Shown here piece after piece: positions 52,042 through 62,576 of a DNA stretch of 64,000 nucleotides. This stretch comes from Rhizoclosmatium globosum. Lineage: Eukaryota > Chytridiomycota > Chytridiomycetes > Chytridiales > Chytriomycetaceae. The stretch lies in NCBI GenBank assembly GCA_002104985.1, contig MCGO01000045.1:248001-312000 (forward strand), written 5' to 3'. Position 1 is the stretch's first letter; each line of letters opens with the position of its first letter. Made by a program: the position numbers and the translations under genes. Below the pieces are notes generated by a model that was not told where the DNA came from, did no database searches, and saw only the letters and a program-made list of their open reading frames with translations.

Positions 52042-55000
52042 ATGTTGGGAGGCAGCTCCTCCTCTTCCTTCTCCAATGCGCCTGTGCAGATCACAGCCAA
52101 TGACGCAATGTCGCAAATCAATATGGCTATTGCTGTCATCACGCCGGTGGTTTCAGCTGCCATACCTTACATATCCCCCATCTTCACTGGTAAGTGCGAC
52201 AACGAATCAGTCACCCGCCATCCTTACTTACCATCAATGTAGTTGCTACATACATTCTGGAGCATTGCCGTGCCGCAAAGAGCAACCAGGCTGAATTGCT
52301 TGCACTTGGTGACTTGGTTGCACGCACGTCAATGTCTATCAAAGAACTCCGCAACATCTCCCCTTACCATGCCGAAGCTGTGCGCAAGGCCATGTATGAA
52401 ATTAAGGTGTTTCTTGAACGCAATGATACCAGAAAAGTTGATGAAGCGCATCGATTCAACAGGTAATATGAGATTGGTTTGAGTGCGGTAGACATCAGTT
52501 TGATTCTTCGTCTCATAAATAGAAATCTCAACAAGCTCAAGGCTATCGTGAGCTCAAAAGATGTTCAAGTCGATTTGGCTATTCTCCGTTCTCGTCTCGT
52601 TCAGGAGGCTTCCTTCCTTGAGCTTGATTTGCAAGTTAGAACAGTCACTGGTATCGATGAGGTGAAACATGACACTGAACAATTGTTGGAAAACAACGCA
52701 GCGGTGCTTCAAAAGCTTGACGAAATGAGAATTCAAATGGAAGAGCAGATCGTCGACAAGAGGAAATAATTGAAGTATTGTTGCAGTTGAAGGATGTGAA
52801 AGTCGCTTTGAAGAATGTCAGCGAACGGTTGGAGCCGTGAGCAGTGACGATGAAGATACTGTGGCGGTGAAGAAACAGGCCAAGGTTATTGTGGCCGATC
52901 AACAAAAGAAGGTTTCGGAGCGCGTGGACAGCATCCAAAGCAGTCTTAATGGCGTCTCCTTCGATCCAGAAGTAGCCAAGTGGATGATTTCTTCTTACGA
53001 GGTCCAATTCAATACCGATGACTTGATCCGTATTGGCCGTACCTCTCGTGTCTATCGCGGATACTACCATAACAATGACGTTGCCGTCAAAGTTTTTGAC
53101 GACATGTTCAATACCGATCCTTTCGCATTGGAACAAGCTGTTGCAAAGGAAATCTCAATTTGGAAGGATTTATCTGGAAAACCATACATTTTGAAGCTTA
53201 TTGGTGCCTGTACCAAAGTCAATCACCCGTTTATTGTTTCGGAGCTCTGCAAGAGCACAGCCGACGTCTTTGTCAGACGTCACCCTCAATCCATTTTCCG
53301 TATTCTCTACGAAATCAGTTGCGGTTTGGAGACAATTCACGGTCACGGTGTTGTCCACCACGCATTGAGAGGAAGCAATGTTCTAATCACTCCAGAGAAC
53401 CACGCGGCGCTCGCTGACTTTGGCTTGGGAAGAAACTTGTTGCGTGCCAATGCTGAAATCAATGCCAAGCCACGTAAGAGTACCGGTACACACCACTGGT
53501 TTTCACCCGAACAGACGCTCGACCCAACATCTGTTACTGCAAAGTCTGACATCTGGTCCTTCGGAATGCTCATGTGGGAACTTTGCACTAACCAGATGCC
53601 TTTTGAAGGAAAGACCCGCGAGCAAATCGCGGCTATTATTCAAACTGAAACGGAGCGTCCTGAAATGCCGGAAGAAGTTAATCCCATCCTTTGGGATTTG
53701 ATGAACAAGTGTTGGTCCCTTTCACCTTCCGCTAGACCTAACGCTTTTGAAATTCGTGAGATATTGGCTACTAATTTCAGAGACGAGATTGGGTGAGTTT
53801 TAAATAACTGTGCTTATATGCTTCTTACAATGTTTAAACAATAGTGAGGCTGTCAACAAGATTGACTGGACCATATTTATCAGTTATGCCTGGGCTAACT
53901 CCAAGGAAGCCTTCTTGAAAGGAAGCACTAAGTCTATGGCTGCGTGTGGGGTACGCTATCAATGATTTCTATTTTTCAGGAGACTCATTTTTTGATTCAC
54001 AGCCTTGTGATCCAAGAGAGCTTGCAAGAAAGCTTACTGCTTCTGGACACCGTACTTGGCTCGACGTTGATAGAATCAAGGCCGGCAAGCCTCTCTTCGA
54101 AAACTTGGTGGACGCAATGAAACCTGCCAAACTCGCAGTGATTTGTGTATCAAACGAGTACGCCGAATCTGAGAACTGGTAAGTTATGTTTGGCTGTTAC
54201 TTTGGATTCTAACATATCATGGCGGCAAATTAGTATGCGTGAATTTAAGTTCTTGCGTGAACTCAAAATTCCTTACGTCTTGGTTGCCGTCGGTTCTAAT
54301 GTTGGTTACGCCAACGGTCAAGAATGGCGCCAAACTGTGGTTGGCTTCTTGTCTGGTGACAAGCTCTACATCGATACAAAGGGATCCTCCAAAGATAAAT
54401 TCTCGAGTGAAGTATATGCTACAATTTTGGACGCTGTTGAAGACGAATTGCACACGTCTGCATCCATGGCTAAACACACAACTTTGAAGCGTTCGACTAC
54501 AACCGTCTCTGATGTTGAACGTGTCGAAACCATTCAAGATACAGTCGAGAGGTGAAGTTTTTTTGTCGTTTAGAAATGCGTCTAACTTGTTCGGTTTAGT
54601 GCTCAAGAAAATGCTAAACATGGAGATATCAAGGCGCAGATCACGATAGGCCGTATGTTGCAGCAGGGAGACGGTATCGAAAAAGATCTTGCTAAAGCGA
54701 TGGATTGGTTCAAGAGTGCTGGACTGGCCGGTGACGTCACTTCCAAAATCGAGGTGGCTAGAATGTATGAGAATGGTGAAGGATCTCCCGTCAATTTAGT
54801 TGAGGCTCTTCATTGGTATTTGGAAGCTGCAAACCAGAATGATTCCCACGCTCAGTACATGGTGGGCGAATATTACCGTCGTGGCTTGGGAATGCCAAAC
54901 CCGACCAAGCCAAGGCATACGAATGGTGAGTTATTCCTCATTCCAATACGTTGACTAAATTAAATACTAGGTTCAAGAAATCCTCAGCTCAGGGCAATTC

Positions 55001-56117
55001 CGACGCTGACAACGGACTTGGCCTTTTATATCTGAACGGTTTGAGTAATGGAAAGAAGGATGAGAAACTGGCTGTTCAGTATTTCATGAAGGCGGCTGAG
55101 AATAACAATCCTGGGGGCCAAGTCAACCTTGCATACATGTACAAAAACGGTTTGGGTGGTTTGAGGAAGGATGAAGTTCGCGCTGCGGACTGGTACAAGA
55201 AGGGTGTCCTTATTGGCGATGCAGAGTGCATTAATCTTCTTGGTCTGTGCTACTTGAAGGGACTGGTGTTTCCAAGAGTTATACTACTGCGTATGGATAC
55301 TTCCTTGAAGCTGCCAACAAAGGACACATTAAGGCCTACAACAATCTTGCTTTCATGTATAGAAATGGCTATGGTGTTCCTAAGAACGTCAACGAAGCTA
55401 TTCGTTTGTACGAGTATTCTGTGTCCAAGGGCGACGCTGAGGGTCAAGATGGGCTTGGTTGATGTATATGGAAGGCGATGGATTGCCAAGAGACTTTGGA
55501 ATGGCTGTTGGACTGTAAGTTTCTACCTCGGGATGTTTACAAGCATTAACTTTGGACATAGCTTCCGAAGAGCAGCAAACCAGGGACTTGCCGAAGCTGA
55601 ATTCCATCTTGGGTTTATGACCAAGAATGGATCTGGTGTTGACCGAGACCTCTATCGAGCTTATGAATGGTTCGAGAAGGCTGCCAACAAGGGTAACTCT
55701 GATGCTCAGAATTCAATGGGATTCAAGTACTTGAATGGAGAGGGAGGCGCTAACGTGAACAACGCCAGGGCTACGAATGGTTCGTGTCAGCAAGAAATAC
55801 ACGTCTTTGAAATACACGTCTTTGATGCCTTTTTGATTACCAGGTTCATGAAATCAGCAGCTCAAGGTAACCCAAAAGGACAAGTTAATGTTGGCTTTAT
55901 GTATGACATGGACGCCACGTTCATCGAGACAGAAACGAAGCTGCAAATTGGTTAGTTTACAAGTTTGCTGGGTTATTCTGACTTTTGTTACAGGTACCGA
56001 AAGGCTGCAGCCAGGGATTTGCCAGAGCTGAAACAGCATTGCATCAACTCGGTTTCCGATCTTGAGGAGTGGGATTCGTGCATAAGGAATATGTCTGCAG
56101 ACCAAGTTAAAAGATAG
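52042..56117 (+). CDS. helical domain - pseudokinase - TIR - Sel1-repeat receptor-like protein
   Basis: Start ATG 52042. The N-terminal 240 or so residues are all-helical (ISPIFTVATYILEHCRAA, LNKLKAIVSSKDVQVDLAIL), recalling HeLo/MLKL four-helix bundles. A kinase domain (about 53010-53790) keeps the VAVK lysine, an alpha-C Glu and ADFG, but the catalytic loop reads VVHHALRGSN: HRD has become HHA, and the glycine loop (IGRTSRVYRG) is poor, so it is a predicted pseudokinase. A phase-consistent intron leads to a TIR domain: DWTIFISYAWANSKEAF, TWLDVDRIKAGKPLFENL, VICVSNEYAESENC, MREFKFL, whose Glu is a candidate NADase residue. Another phase-consistent intron joins Sel1 repeats (ARMYENGEGSPVNLVEALHW and about eight more) to the TAG 56115-56117. 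A TAA at 52464 and breaks near 52763, 52833, 53950 and 55255 interrupt the frame. Confidence 0.75.
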
Positions 56118-56197
56118 CAATAATATTGAAAGTTAGAGATGAGAGAAAGAAAGAGAATTGCGTGATTGTCGATTACATCTTCCACTTGAAACAGCGA

Positions 56198-57305
56198 ATG
56201 TCCACCCGAGCAAACCACGGATCTTCACCGAGGAAGACGAGAGCGAGACTGAGCAGTTCAACGCCGTCTGGAACGAGCTCGTGACCTCCGACCAGAGCCT
56301 TGGCGATCCCGCTCTTCAGCTTGCCGAGTCTGAGTCACAGTCACAGTCCGAGTTTGAGGAAGACGGATACTCGCTTGACCAGGAACAAGCGCCGGCGTCG
56401 TTCGAGAAAGTCGCCGATGAGTTGTTTCCGCTTCCGTCTGCCTCGATCAACATTGCCCCGCTTGGCCTTGCTGTGACAGTGCGAGTGGCCCAGCCTGAAT
56501 CGCTTCTTGCTGAGGCGGCCCTGTCTCCCGAGGCTGATGTAAGATAACCCTGGAACATACAGTTTGCCTAACGTAGGATTCCATCATCGAACAGGCAGCG
56601 GAGGAAGACCTCTCGTTTCATGGAATTCAATCACCATCTGTCCTCGAAGCCGCGAGACAAGAAGAAATCGACCGTGAAGACGATGTGTCAGTTAATGAGC
56701 AGTAACTCCATTAGAGGTTGCGCTGGACGAAGAAGACGAGGACGCAACGACATTGTCAAACGACACTCCCATCATTCATAAACCTGTCGCTATCAGACCC
56801 GAACCATCGCCGAATGTCCAAAATACACCTCCACTATTACATCAGAGTTCTTCTGAGACTGTGTTCTATTTGGCTCAGGAAGGGGACAAGCCAGAGCAAG
56901 AACCCTTGAGTGATCCAGTAAGTGTCCTTTGATCATAACATCCACGACGCTTTCAATGACATTTAATTTAGACTGCTAGTTTCACTCCAGACGAGCTCTT
57001 TGCATGGAGAGTTGAAAAGTTGGGTATATTGGAAGCCATGAGATATTGGAACTGGAGCAAGTAGAACAAGATAAGATACTCGCACAGCAAGAGAAAGAAA
57101 GGATGGAGAGGTGTTTGAACAACTTTCGGCGCCTGTTCCTTCCACAGGTTCCCACTTCTTTGATAAAGCTGACAGTGCGATGACTGTTGGCAACACGGAC
57201 GATTCTTCTTTCACAGAGGAAGAGCACAACAAAATAATGATGGACTATGTGTTTGGTCCAACAATCCGCTGGTGAAACGGAACGCATCGCTTGATCTTCC
57301 AGCTA

Positions 57306-57336
<31 letters not shown>

Positions 57337-57667
57337 AGTAGCAGTCTCAACAGTTGTAACTTCACTCGAAACTAAATGTGCAGATGAAAAAGTAGTGGCT
57401 TCCATCACGACTGTTATTGAAACGGAGGAAGATGAATTGGATGATTTGCTGTTTTCGAAGGATATTCCCGTTACGAACCCGGTGAAGTCTGCTGTATCTG
57501 TTGAAACCACTGTCTCTTCAGCGTCTGCTGAAGGAACTCACGAGCAGGAATCGAAGCAAACTGCAAGTATTTGGGGTGTTGGTACAGTTGCCTTGGCTGT
57601 TGGAGTTGTTGCTATAGCGGGCTATTTAGCCTTAGGTCGTGGCAAACGAAGAGTAGGCCGAAAATAA
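56198..57667 (+). CDS. unrecognised acidic protein with C-terminal membrane anchor
   Basis: A likely ATG at 56198 (MSTR…, one base lost shortly after) leads into a strongly acidic, Ser/Glu-rich region (RIFTEEDESETEQFNAVWNE, SESQSQSEFEEDG). GT-AG introns are probable at about 56538-56577 and about 56920-56970. A segment DELFAWRVEKLGILEAMRY and a poly-Ala run encoded by CAG/GCA repeats (about 57300-57345) follow. The protein ends with a single helix, WGVGTVALAVGVVAIAGYLA, and basic residues at the TAA 57665-57667. The domain layout is like the unrecognised gene at 50202-51020, without sequence identity I can see. Function unknown. Confidence 0.4.
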
Positions 57668-57788
57668 GAAGTGCATGAGGATTTTATTTATGATGCAATA
57701 AAGTGTTTAAACCGTTCTTTGTTTTCTGTTGGTGAGAATGGAAAGAACATCATTGTCTCTATATATCTACATTGTTCTTTAATTCCAC

Positions 57789-59298
57789 ATGGCCTCGTCA
57801 GCGTCATCTATATTCGCTTTCTTCAACACCGTTAGTGGACTGATGAATGTGATCATAATCATTACAAGTGCGGACAAGATTCTTAGCTTGCCTCCCAGCT
57901 CCTTCATGGCCTATTGGATTTGCTTCTTTTATTTGATAGTGGTAGTGAATCAACTCGCATTTGTGACCTCAAATGATAACGGCCTGGATCGCGCACAAGT
58001 ATTCAAACTTCATGCTTCCATCACCATTTTCAGCACCGTTGCAGCCACTCTCCTTACACTAAGTCTCTCTCTTATTCGATATACGATCGTAGTTAGGCGA
58101 TTCAAAGTTACACAATCAGTTTTAACAATATTTATGGTCCCGATTCTGATAATATCTGGACTGTGGACTGGGCTTCCTGCCGCTTTAAATTCACAAGAAA
58201 GAAATTTCGGCTTGAGACCGAGTCGAGTACTGTGTGCCATTTTATGGAATTCCCGTGACTACCCTTTTCTCATTTGTTACTTGGCCATGAACACAATCGC
58301 ACTTGCAATCACAATGTATGCATATGCCGCAATTTATTTGAAAGTACGGGATGCTTTTGAAGAAACAAAAGACGTTTTGACCAACTTCTCAAGTCACGGT
58401 TCCATCGCAGATTCAACAAAATTATCTGTAAAAGCCAACGAAAATGTTGTTGTTGTTCCAGCCATTAGTTACTCTACCAGTAGAAGAACAAGTCATTCTG
58501 AAAAAATGACGGATGCTACAAAGTTACCGTCGTCGCCTATTTCGTTTCATGGAAGCATTGTGTTTCGGATCTCATCAGACCATCGCAAGGCCAAGAAATG
58601 AGCCCCCCACAAGACCCAACATTGGTTATTCACAAGAATTTTTATTTCAACAGAATCTTTACATTTTGGGGCATGCGTTGACGCCGTCGAATCCAATCGG
58701 TTTCAAAGTCAGCCAAATTCTTCTGATTTGAGCCCCTTTTCTCCTAAATTACGTCCAGCTTCAGCGTCAAAGATAAGCCGCACTCGAAGAGCAGTGTTAT
58801 CCGCAATGATACGCTAAGAGATACAGCACCAACCCAAGTATTCGTCCATCTCAAACCGAAATCAAGATTATGCCAAAAGCCAAATCGTGTCAGAACTTGC
58901 AGACTATCGAATTTTCGACTGTAACAGTCAACCGTCATACAACACAGAATAGTGAGGCATACAAGAAGGACAAAGTCCATAAAAATACTGAAGAAGAGGT
59001 GTATAGACTTGGTCTCTTCAAGCAAAGTGCCTTGATTGTGTTGACATTTGTTATAGGAAGGTTGCCGTACCTTACGAGTAAGCCTTACCTTCTATTAGTT
59101 TAACTTGCTGAATTTAAACACGTAGTGGCGGTCACGGAAATGCACTCTGGCAAACCAGTAAGCCCAACATTTGACTTAATCGTGGCTTTGGCGATTGTGG
59201 TGAATATGACGATTCATCCATTAATTATTCTGTTGTTTGACAAAGAAGTCTTTGCAAACGCACAGCGATATTGCTACTGGCCTAAATGTACATGCTAA
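57789..59298 (+). CDS. rhodopsin-like seven-helix receptor, paralogue 1
   Basis: ATG 57789. Helix 1 has NVIIIITSADK (the GN/N1.50 position), helix 3 ends TLLTLSLSLIRYTIVVRRF with IRY in the place of DRY, helix 5 lies at YLAMNTIALAITMYAYAAIY. A Ser/Lys-rich third loop is interrupted: the frame stops at 58601 and resumes in another frame by about 58870. Helix 6, QSALIVLTFVIGRLPYL, has the Pro of the CWxP region. A short intron ends near 59125, and helix 7, LIVALAIVVNMTIHPLIILLFD, shows an NxxxHPLI form of NPxxY. The stop is at 59296-59298. Class A-like GPCRs are known in early-diverging fungi; the ligand cannot be guessed. No retinal-binding Lys is seen in helix 7, so it is not an opsin. Confidence 0.6.
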
Positions 59299-59431
59299 AG
59301 TTTGAATAAGCATCTGTACTCGTTAGAACGAATGGTGATGCATCCATTGTTGCAAAAACAATAAATTTTACAGGAAAACAACAATGGTTTGAAAACTCTT
59401 TCCTTTTTGGAGGTGTCTTTTTCATTGTCTC

Positions 59432-61198
59432 ATGGATTCCTTGGACTGGCTCTTCCAGCCAGTTTTCATCTTCGCTAGTGCAATAGGCGCCATCTTCAAT
59501 GTATTGGTCATAGTAACAAATATCGATAAATCTCGTAACCTACCTGCAAGCTCATTTTTGGCCTTCTGGCTATCAGTTTTCTATGCTGCCAGCACAATCA
59601 ATGAACTCGCGATTGTCATCCACAATATGGTCAATGATAACGTTGAATTAATTTCTTTCCATTGCAAAGTGTACGGACTGATTAACCTGTTTTGCGTTGT
59701 TGCTACTATTTTGCTGATATTTGGATTGTCACTGATTCGCTATGCCATCGTAGTGTTACGAGTGAGAATTCAGCAATACTGGGTTTCGTGTTATGTTGGC
59801 GTTATTATGCTCTGTGCGGTGGTGTTTGCGAACGTTGGGACACTATGTGGCACAAAGGTTACAATTAGACCCAGTCACACATTTGCGGGATAAAATGGAC
59901 TTCAAACGATTTTGTGTTTTTGGTGTCTTATCAAGGATTGAATTGGACATGTATTTTACTCACTATTTATGCATACATTGTCATCTACTCAAAAGTTCAT
60001 GATTCATTCATAGAAACAAAGGATTTGCTGTCAAATAATAGTTCGCTTACGGACTTATCATCTAAGCCAGTCTATTGTGTCTGGTTTAACTGGAAATGGA
60101 GGCCATTTCGGGAAACCCACAGGAGCCAGGTGAAGCTGCTGCAAATCTTCTTTTCACTCTAGGCCTTCCGCTTTGAAAGAAACAGAACAATTACGTCCTC
60201 ATTATGGTCTGAAAATCATTCCGGAACATGAATCCCAACTTGAGTAGCCCAAAGGTGGCAATATTGATGTTTTAGCTTATCAAACGACATGTAAAGGCCA
60301 CGCTTTGAACACTGAAATCGTTTCTCGGCCTTGCACCAATACATCTATAACACGATTTAACCAAGGAACTGCAAATTATTCGGATGTTATAGATATCACA
60401 ACTCAAGTAGAGTCGTAAGTCCTAGTGGAAGCAGCAACGACTTGACAAGGATGAATCCACTTAGAAACAAACCACCTTCAGCCATCGCCATCCCCCGCTC
60501 CACAATAGAACGTCACCTTATCGGAAAATTTTCCACTACTCGATCTCTTGTGAAAATCAGTCTCATGTTGGACGTCGAGTGTTGGAGGTCCCAGATTCTT
60601 CCGAAAACTCAGTAATACACAAGGCGCCAATTCCATTATCAACAGTAGCTGTTTGCCTTTCCAAACCCACAATGGGAAAATATTATCAGCCGAGCGATTA
60701 GAATCTCTTAATCGCGGCTCGGATAATACTGCACCAGAAATCCAAAGAAACGAATCGAAAACTCGGATGGAATCCACGATAAAGAAGGGAGCATCGATGC
60801 CAATCTTTTGTTTTCTGCAACAATTGATCCACGCATGGAAAAGCTGAGAATGAAGACAGAGGAGGAAATTTGGCAGGCCAGATTATTGAAACAGAGCGTT
60901 TTGATTGTTCTTACGTTCTGATGGGACGTGTCCCGTTCTTGCAAGTAAGTTTAATTCACGCAGAAAGAGCTTTTCATTGATTAGAATGACGAAAACAGCG
61001 GCAGTACTAGAGCTCTGGACGGGAAGTACAGTGTCTCCACTACACGATTTCCTCGTCTTACTGGCCAAGGTTTTAAGTGAACTTGTGAATCCAATCATAA
61101 TTCTTTCATTTGACACTGTGATAGTGGATAATACGAGGAGGTTTCTTACATTTTCACTATATTGTTTTCAAAAGGTAAATTCAATTCATAAAACATGA
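59432..61198 (+). CDS. rhodopsin-like seven-helix receptor, paralogue 2 (degraded frame)
   Basis: ATG 59432. It matches paralogue 1 in order: helix 1 AIFNVLVIVTNIDKSRNLPASS, helix 3 LLIFGLSLIRYAIVV, helix 5 LTIYAYIVIYSKVHDSF followed by ETKDLLSNN, helix 6 LLKQSVLIVLTF, and helix 7 VLSELVNPIIILSFDTVIV with a NPxxI motif. One base is lost near 59892 (before KWTSNDF) and one near 60925 (inside helix 6), and the long third loop (60160-60840) cannot be read in one frame. Either a pseudogene or several sequence errors. Tandem to paralogue 1, 133 bases after its stop. Confidence 0.5.
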
Positions 61199-61257
61199 GA
61201 TATGAACGCATCAAGAAGATGTTCCTCTGTTTTATTTCTGCTTGTTTCGGACAACCC

Positions 61258-61273
61258 AATCTCCATCCAATTT
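61258..61273 (+). promoter_or_regulatory. shared upstream motif (copy I)
   Basis: AATCTCCATCCAATTT, 14 to 29 bases before the ATG at 61287; identical to the copy D motif at 30190-30205 on the opposite strand. Confidence 0.5.
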
Positions 61274-61286
61274 AACACAAAAACAC

Positions 61287-62531
61287 ATGTCCGTCGTCGT
61301 CATTGGCAGTGGACTCATCGGAACAGCAACTGCCCTTGCACTGCACAAGGCTGGTATCAAGAGTGCACTCTATGACCAAATCAATCCGATGGATGTCGTC
61401 TTGCGAGGAGAAGCGATTGAATTTGGGGAGACCGGAGGTAAGGTCCAACAAGTGATATGGCGCACACTAATGAAAACGCACAAAAGGATCGGTATCGATC
61501 CAAGCTGGAGGTCTTCGAGTGTTGCAAACTCTTGGTGTCCTTGACGAATGCCTCGCGAATGGGCTATCTTGCCCTTACACTGTTTGGTCAAAGATTGACG
61601 GTTCCTCTCCAGTCATTGCTGATGCTAGTAAATGGTATAAACGGGCTGGTGAAAAGGATCCTCGACTTCAGGCGCCTTTGCAAATCCTCCGTTCAAAGGT
61701 GGGGGCCTTAAATTTCCTTACATCACTTCCTTGCATCACTAACAGCTTCCATAGCTTCACTCCATTCTGATCCAAGCTTGTCATCGTGTGGGAATCAAGA
61801 CATTCGTTGGCAAGAAGTTGGTGGCTATTGAACAAGATGAGACTTCGGTGACAGCCACTTTTGCTGATGGTTCCACAGCTAGGGGTGATCTTCTCTTCGG
61901 AGCTGACGGAATTCATTCTGCTACTCGTCGCAAGGTTTTCGGCGAGGACTTGAAGGCTACTTTCACTGGCGAAATGGGTCAAATTGGTGTTGTGAACCTT
62001 AAAGAGCACAACATCACTATCAAGGACGGCAACGAGTGCTCTTTCTACATTGACCGTGATAAGAAGCGTTATGTGGGAGCTTTCAAAGTATCTGACGAAG
62101 TTGGCGCTGTTCGTGTCAGCACTTTTGATGATCCAGAGGAAGAAGACCAGTCTTATCCCCCAGATGCAGCACACGGAATGGTTCCTAATGCTGGAATTGG
62201 ATTGCAAACTGGGCTTGAAGACGTTGGAACCCTCCTTGTACTGTTGCGTAACTTGCCGGACCCCAAAGACTCAGCGACAGTGCTTGAATTATATTCCAAA
62301 GTACGTGTTCCTCGTGGAGTGGCAGCCGCTACATTTGCCCGAGAGAATCGCGAACGAGGAATGGCAACTTCTGTTTTTGGGGGAAATGTGAATCACTTCA
62401 TGTTCCGCATGGCCATGTCAGCCGTAAACGCAGGGGTTATCACCTTGTATTCAGTGTTTGATCCGGAGACAGAGGTTGCGAAAGTACTGGAAGAAACCAA
62501 GACAAAAACTCAAGTCCATGTAATTGAATAA
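61287..62531 (+). CDS. FAD-dependent monooxygenase, copy I, with internal in-frame deletion
   Basis: Exons 61287-61437, 61487-61698 and 61755-62531, frame fully open. ATG leads into VVVIGSGLIGTATALALHKAG; GADGIHSATRRKV is intact. After DDPEEEDQSY the sequence jumps to PPDAAHGMVPNAGIGLQTGL: about 65 codons present in all sisters (from RPxSDLPKHAGRLADLL through YDLPDM to RVILIG) are absent without loss of frame. This removes part of the substrate domain and the first residues of the GD motif, so catalytic function is doubtful although it is the only copy with no frame break. It is followed by copy J after 45 bases. Confidence 0.82.
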
Positions 62532-62576
62532 GAAGAGTACACGTATTTGTTTCGATGAAGTAATAAAGACCCTAAA

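Noticed and set aside
53950..53981. A 29-nt intron in the TIR coding region (GTACGC...TTTCAG)
   Set aside because: Too short compared with other introns here (45 nt or more), and the stretch reads as good coding sequence (GYAINDFYFSGDSFFDS) if one base is missing before it.
57789..59298. A light-sensing opsin
   Set aside because: No Lys is seen in helix 7 at the retinal-binding position.
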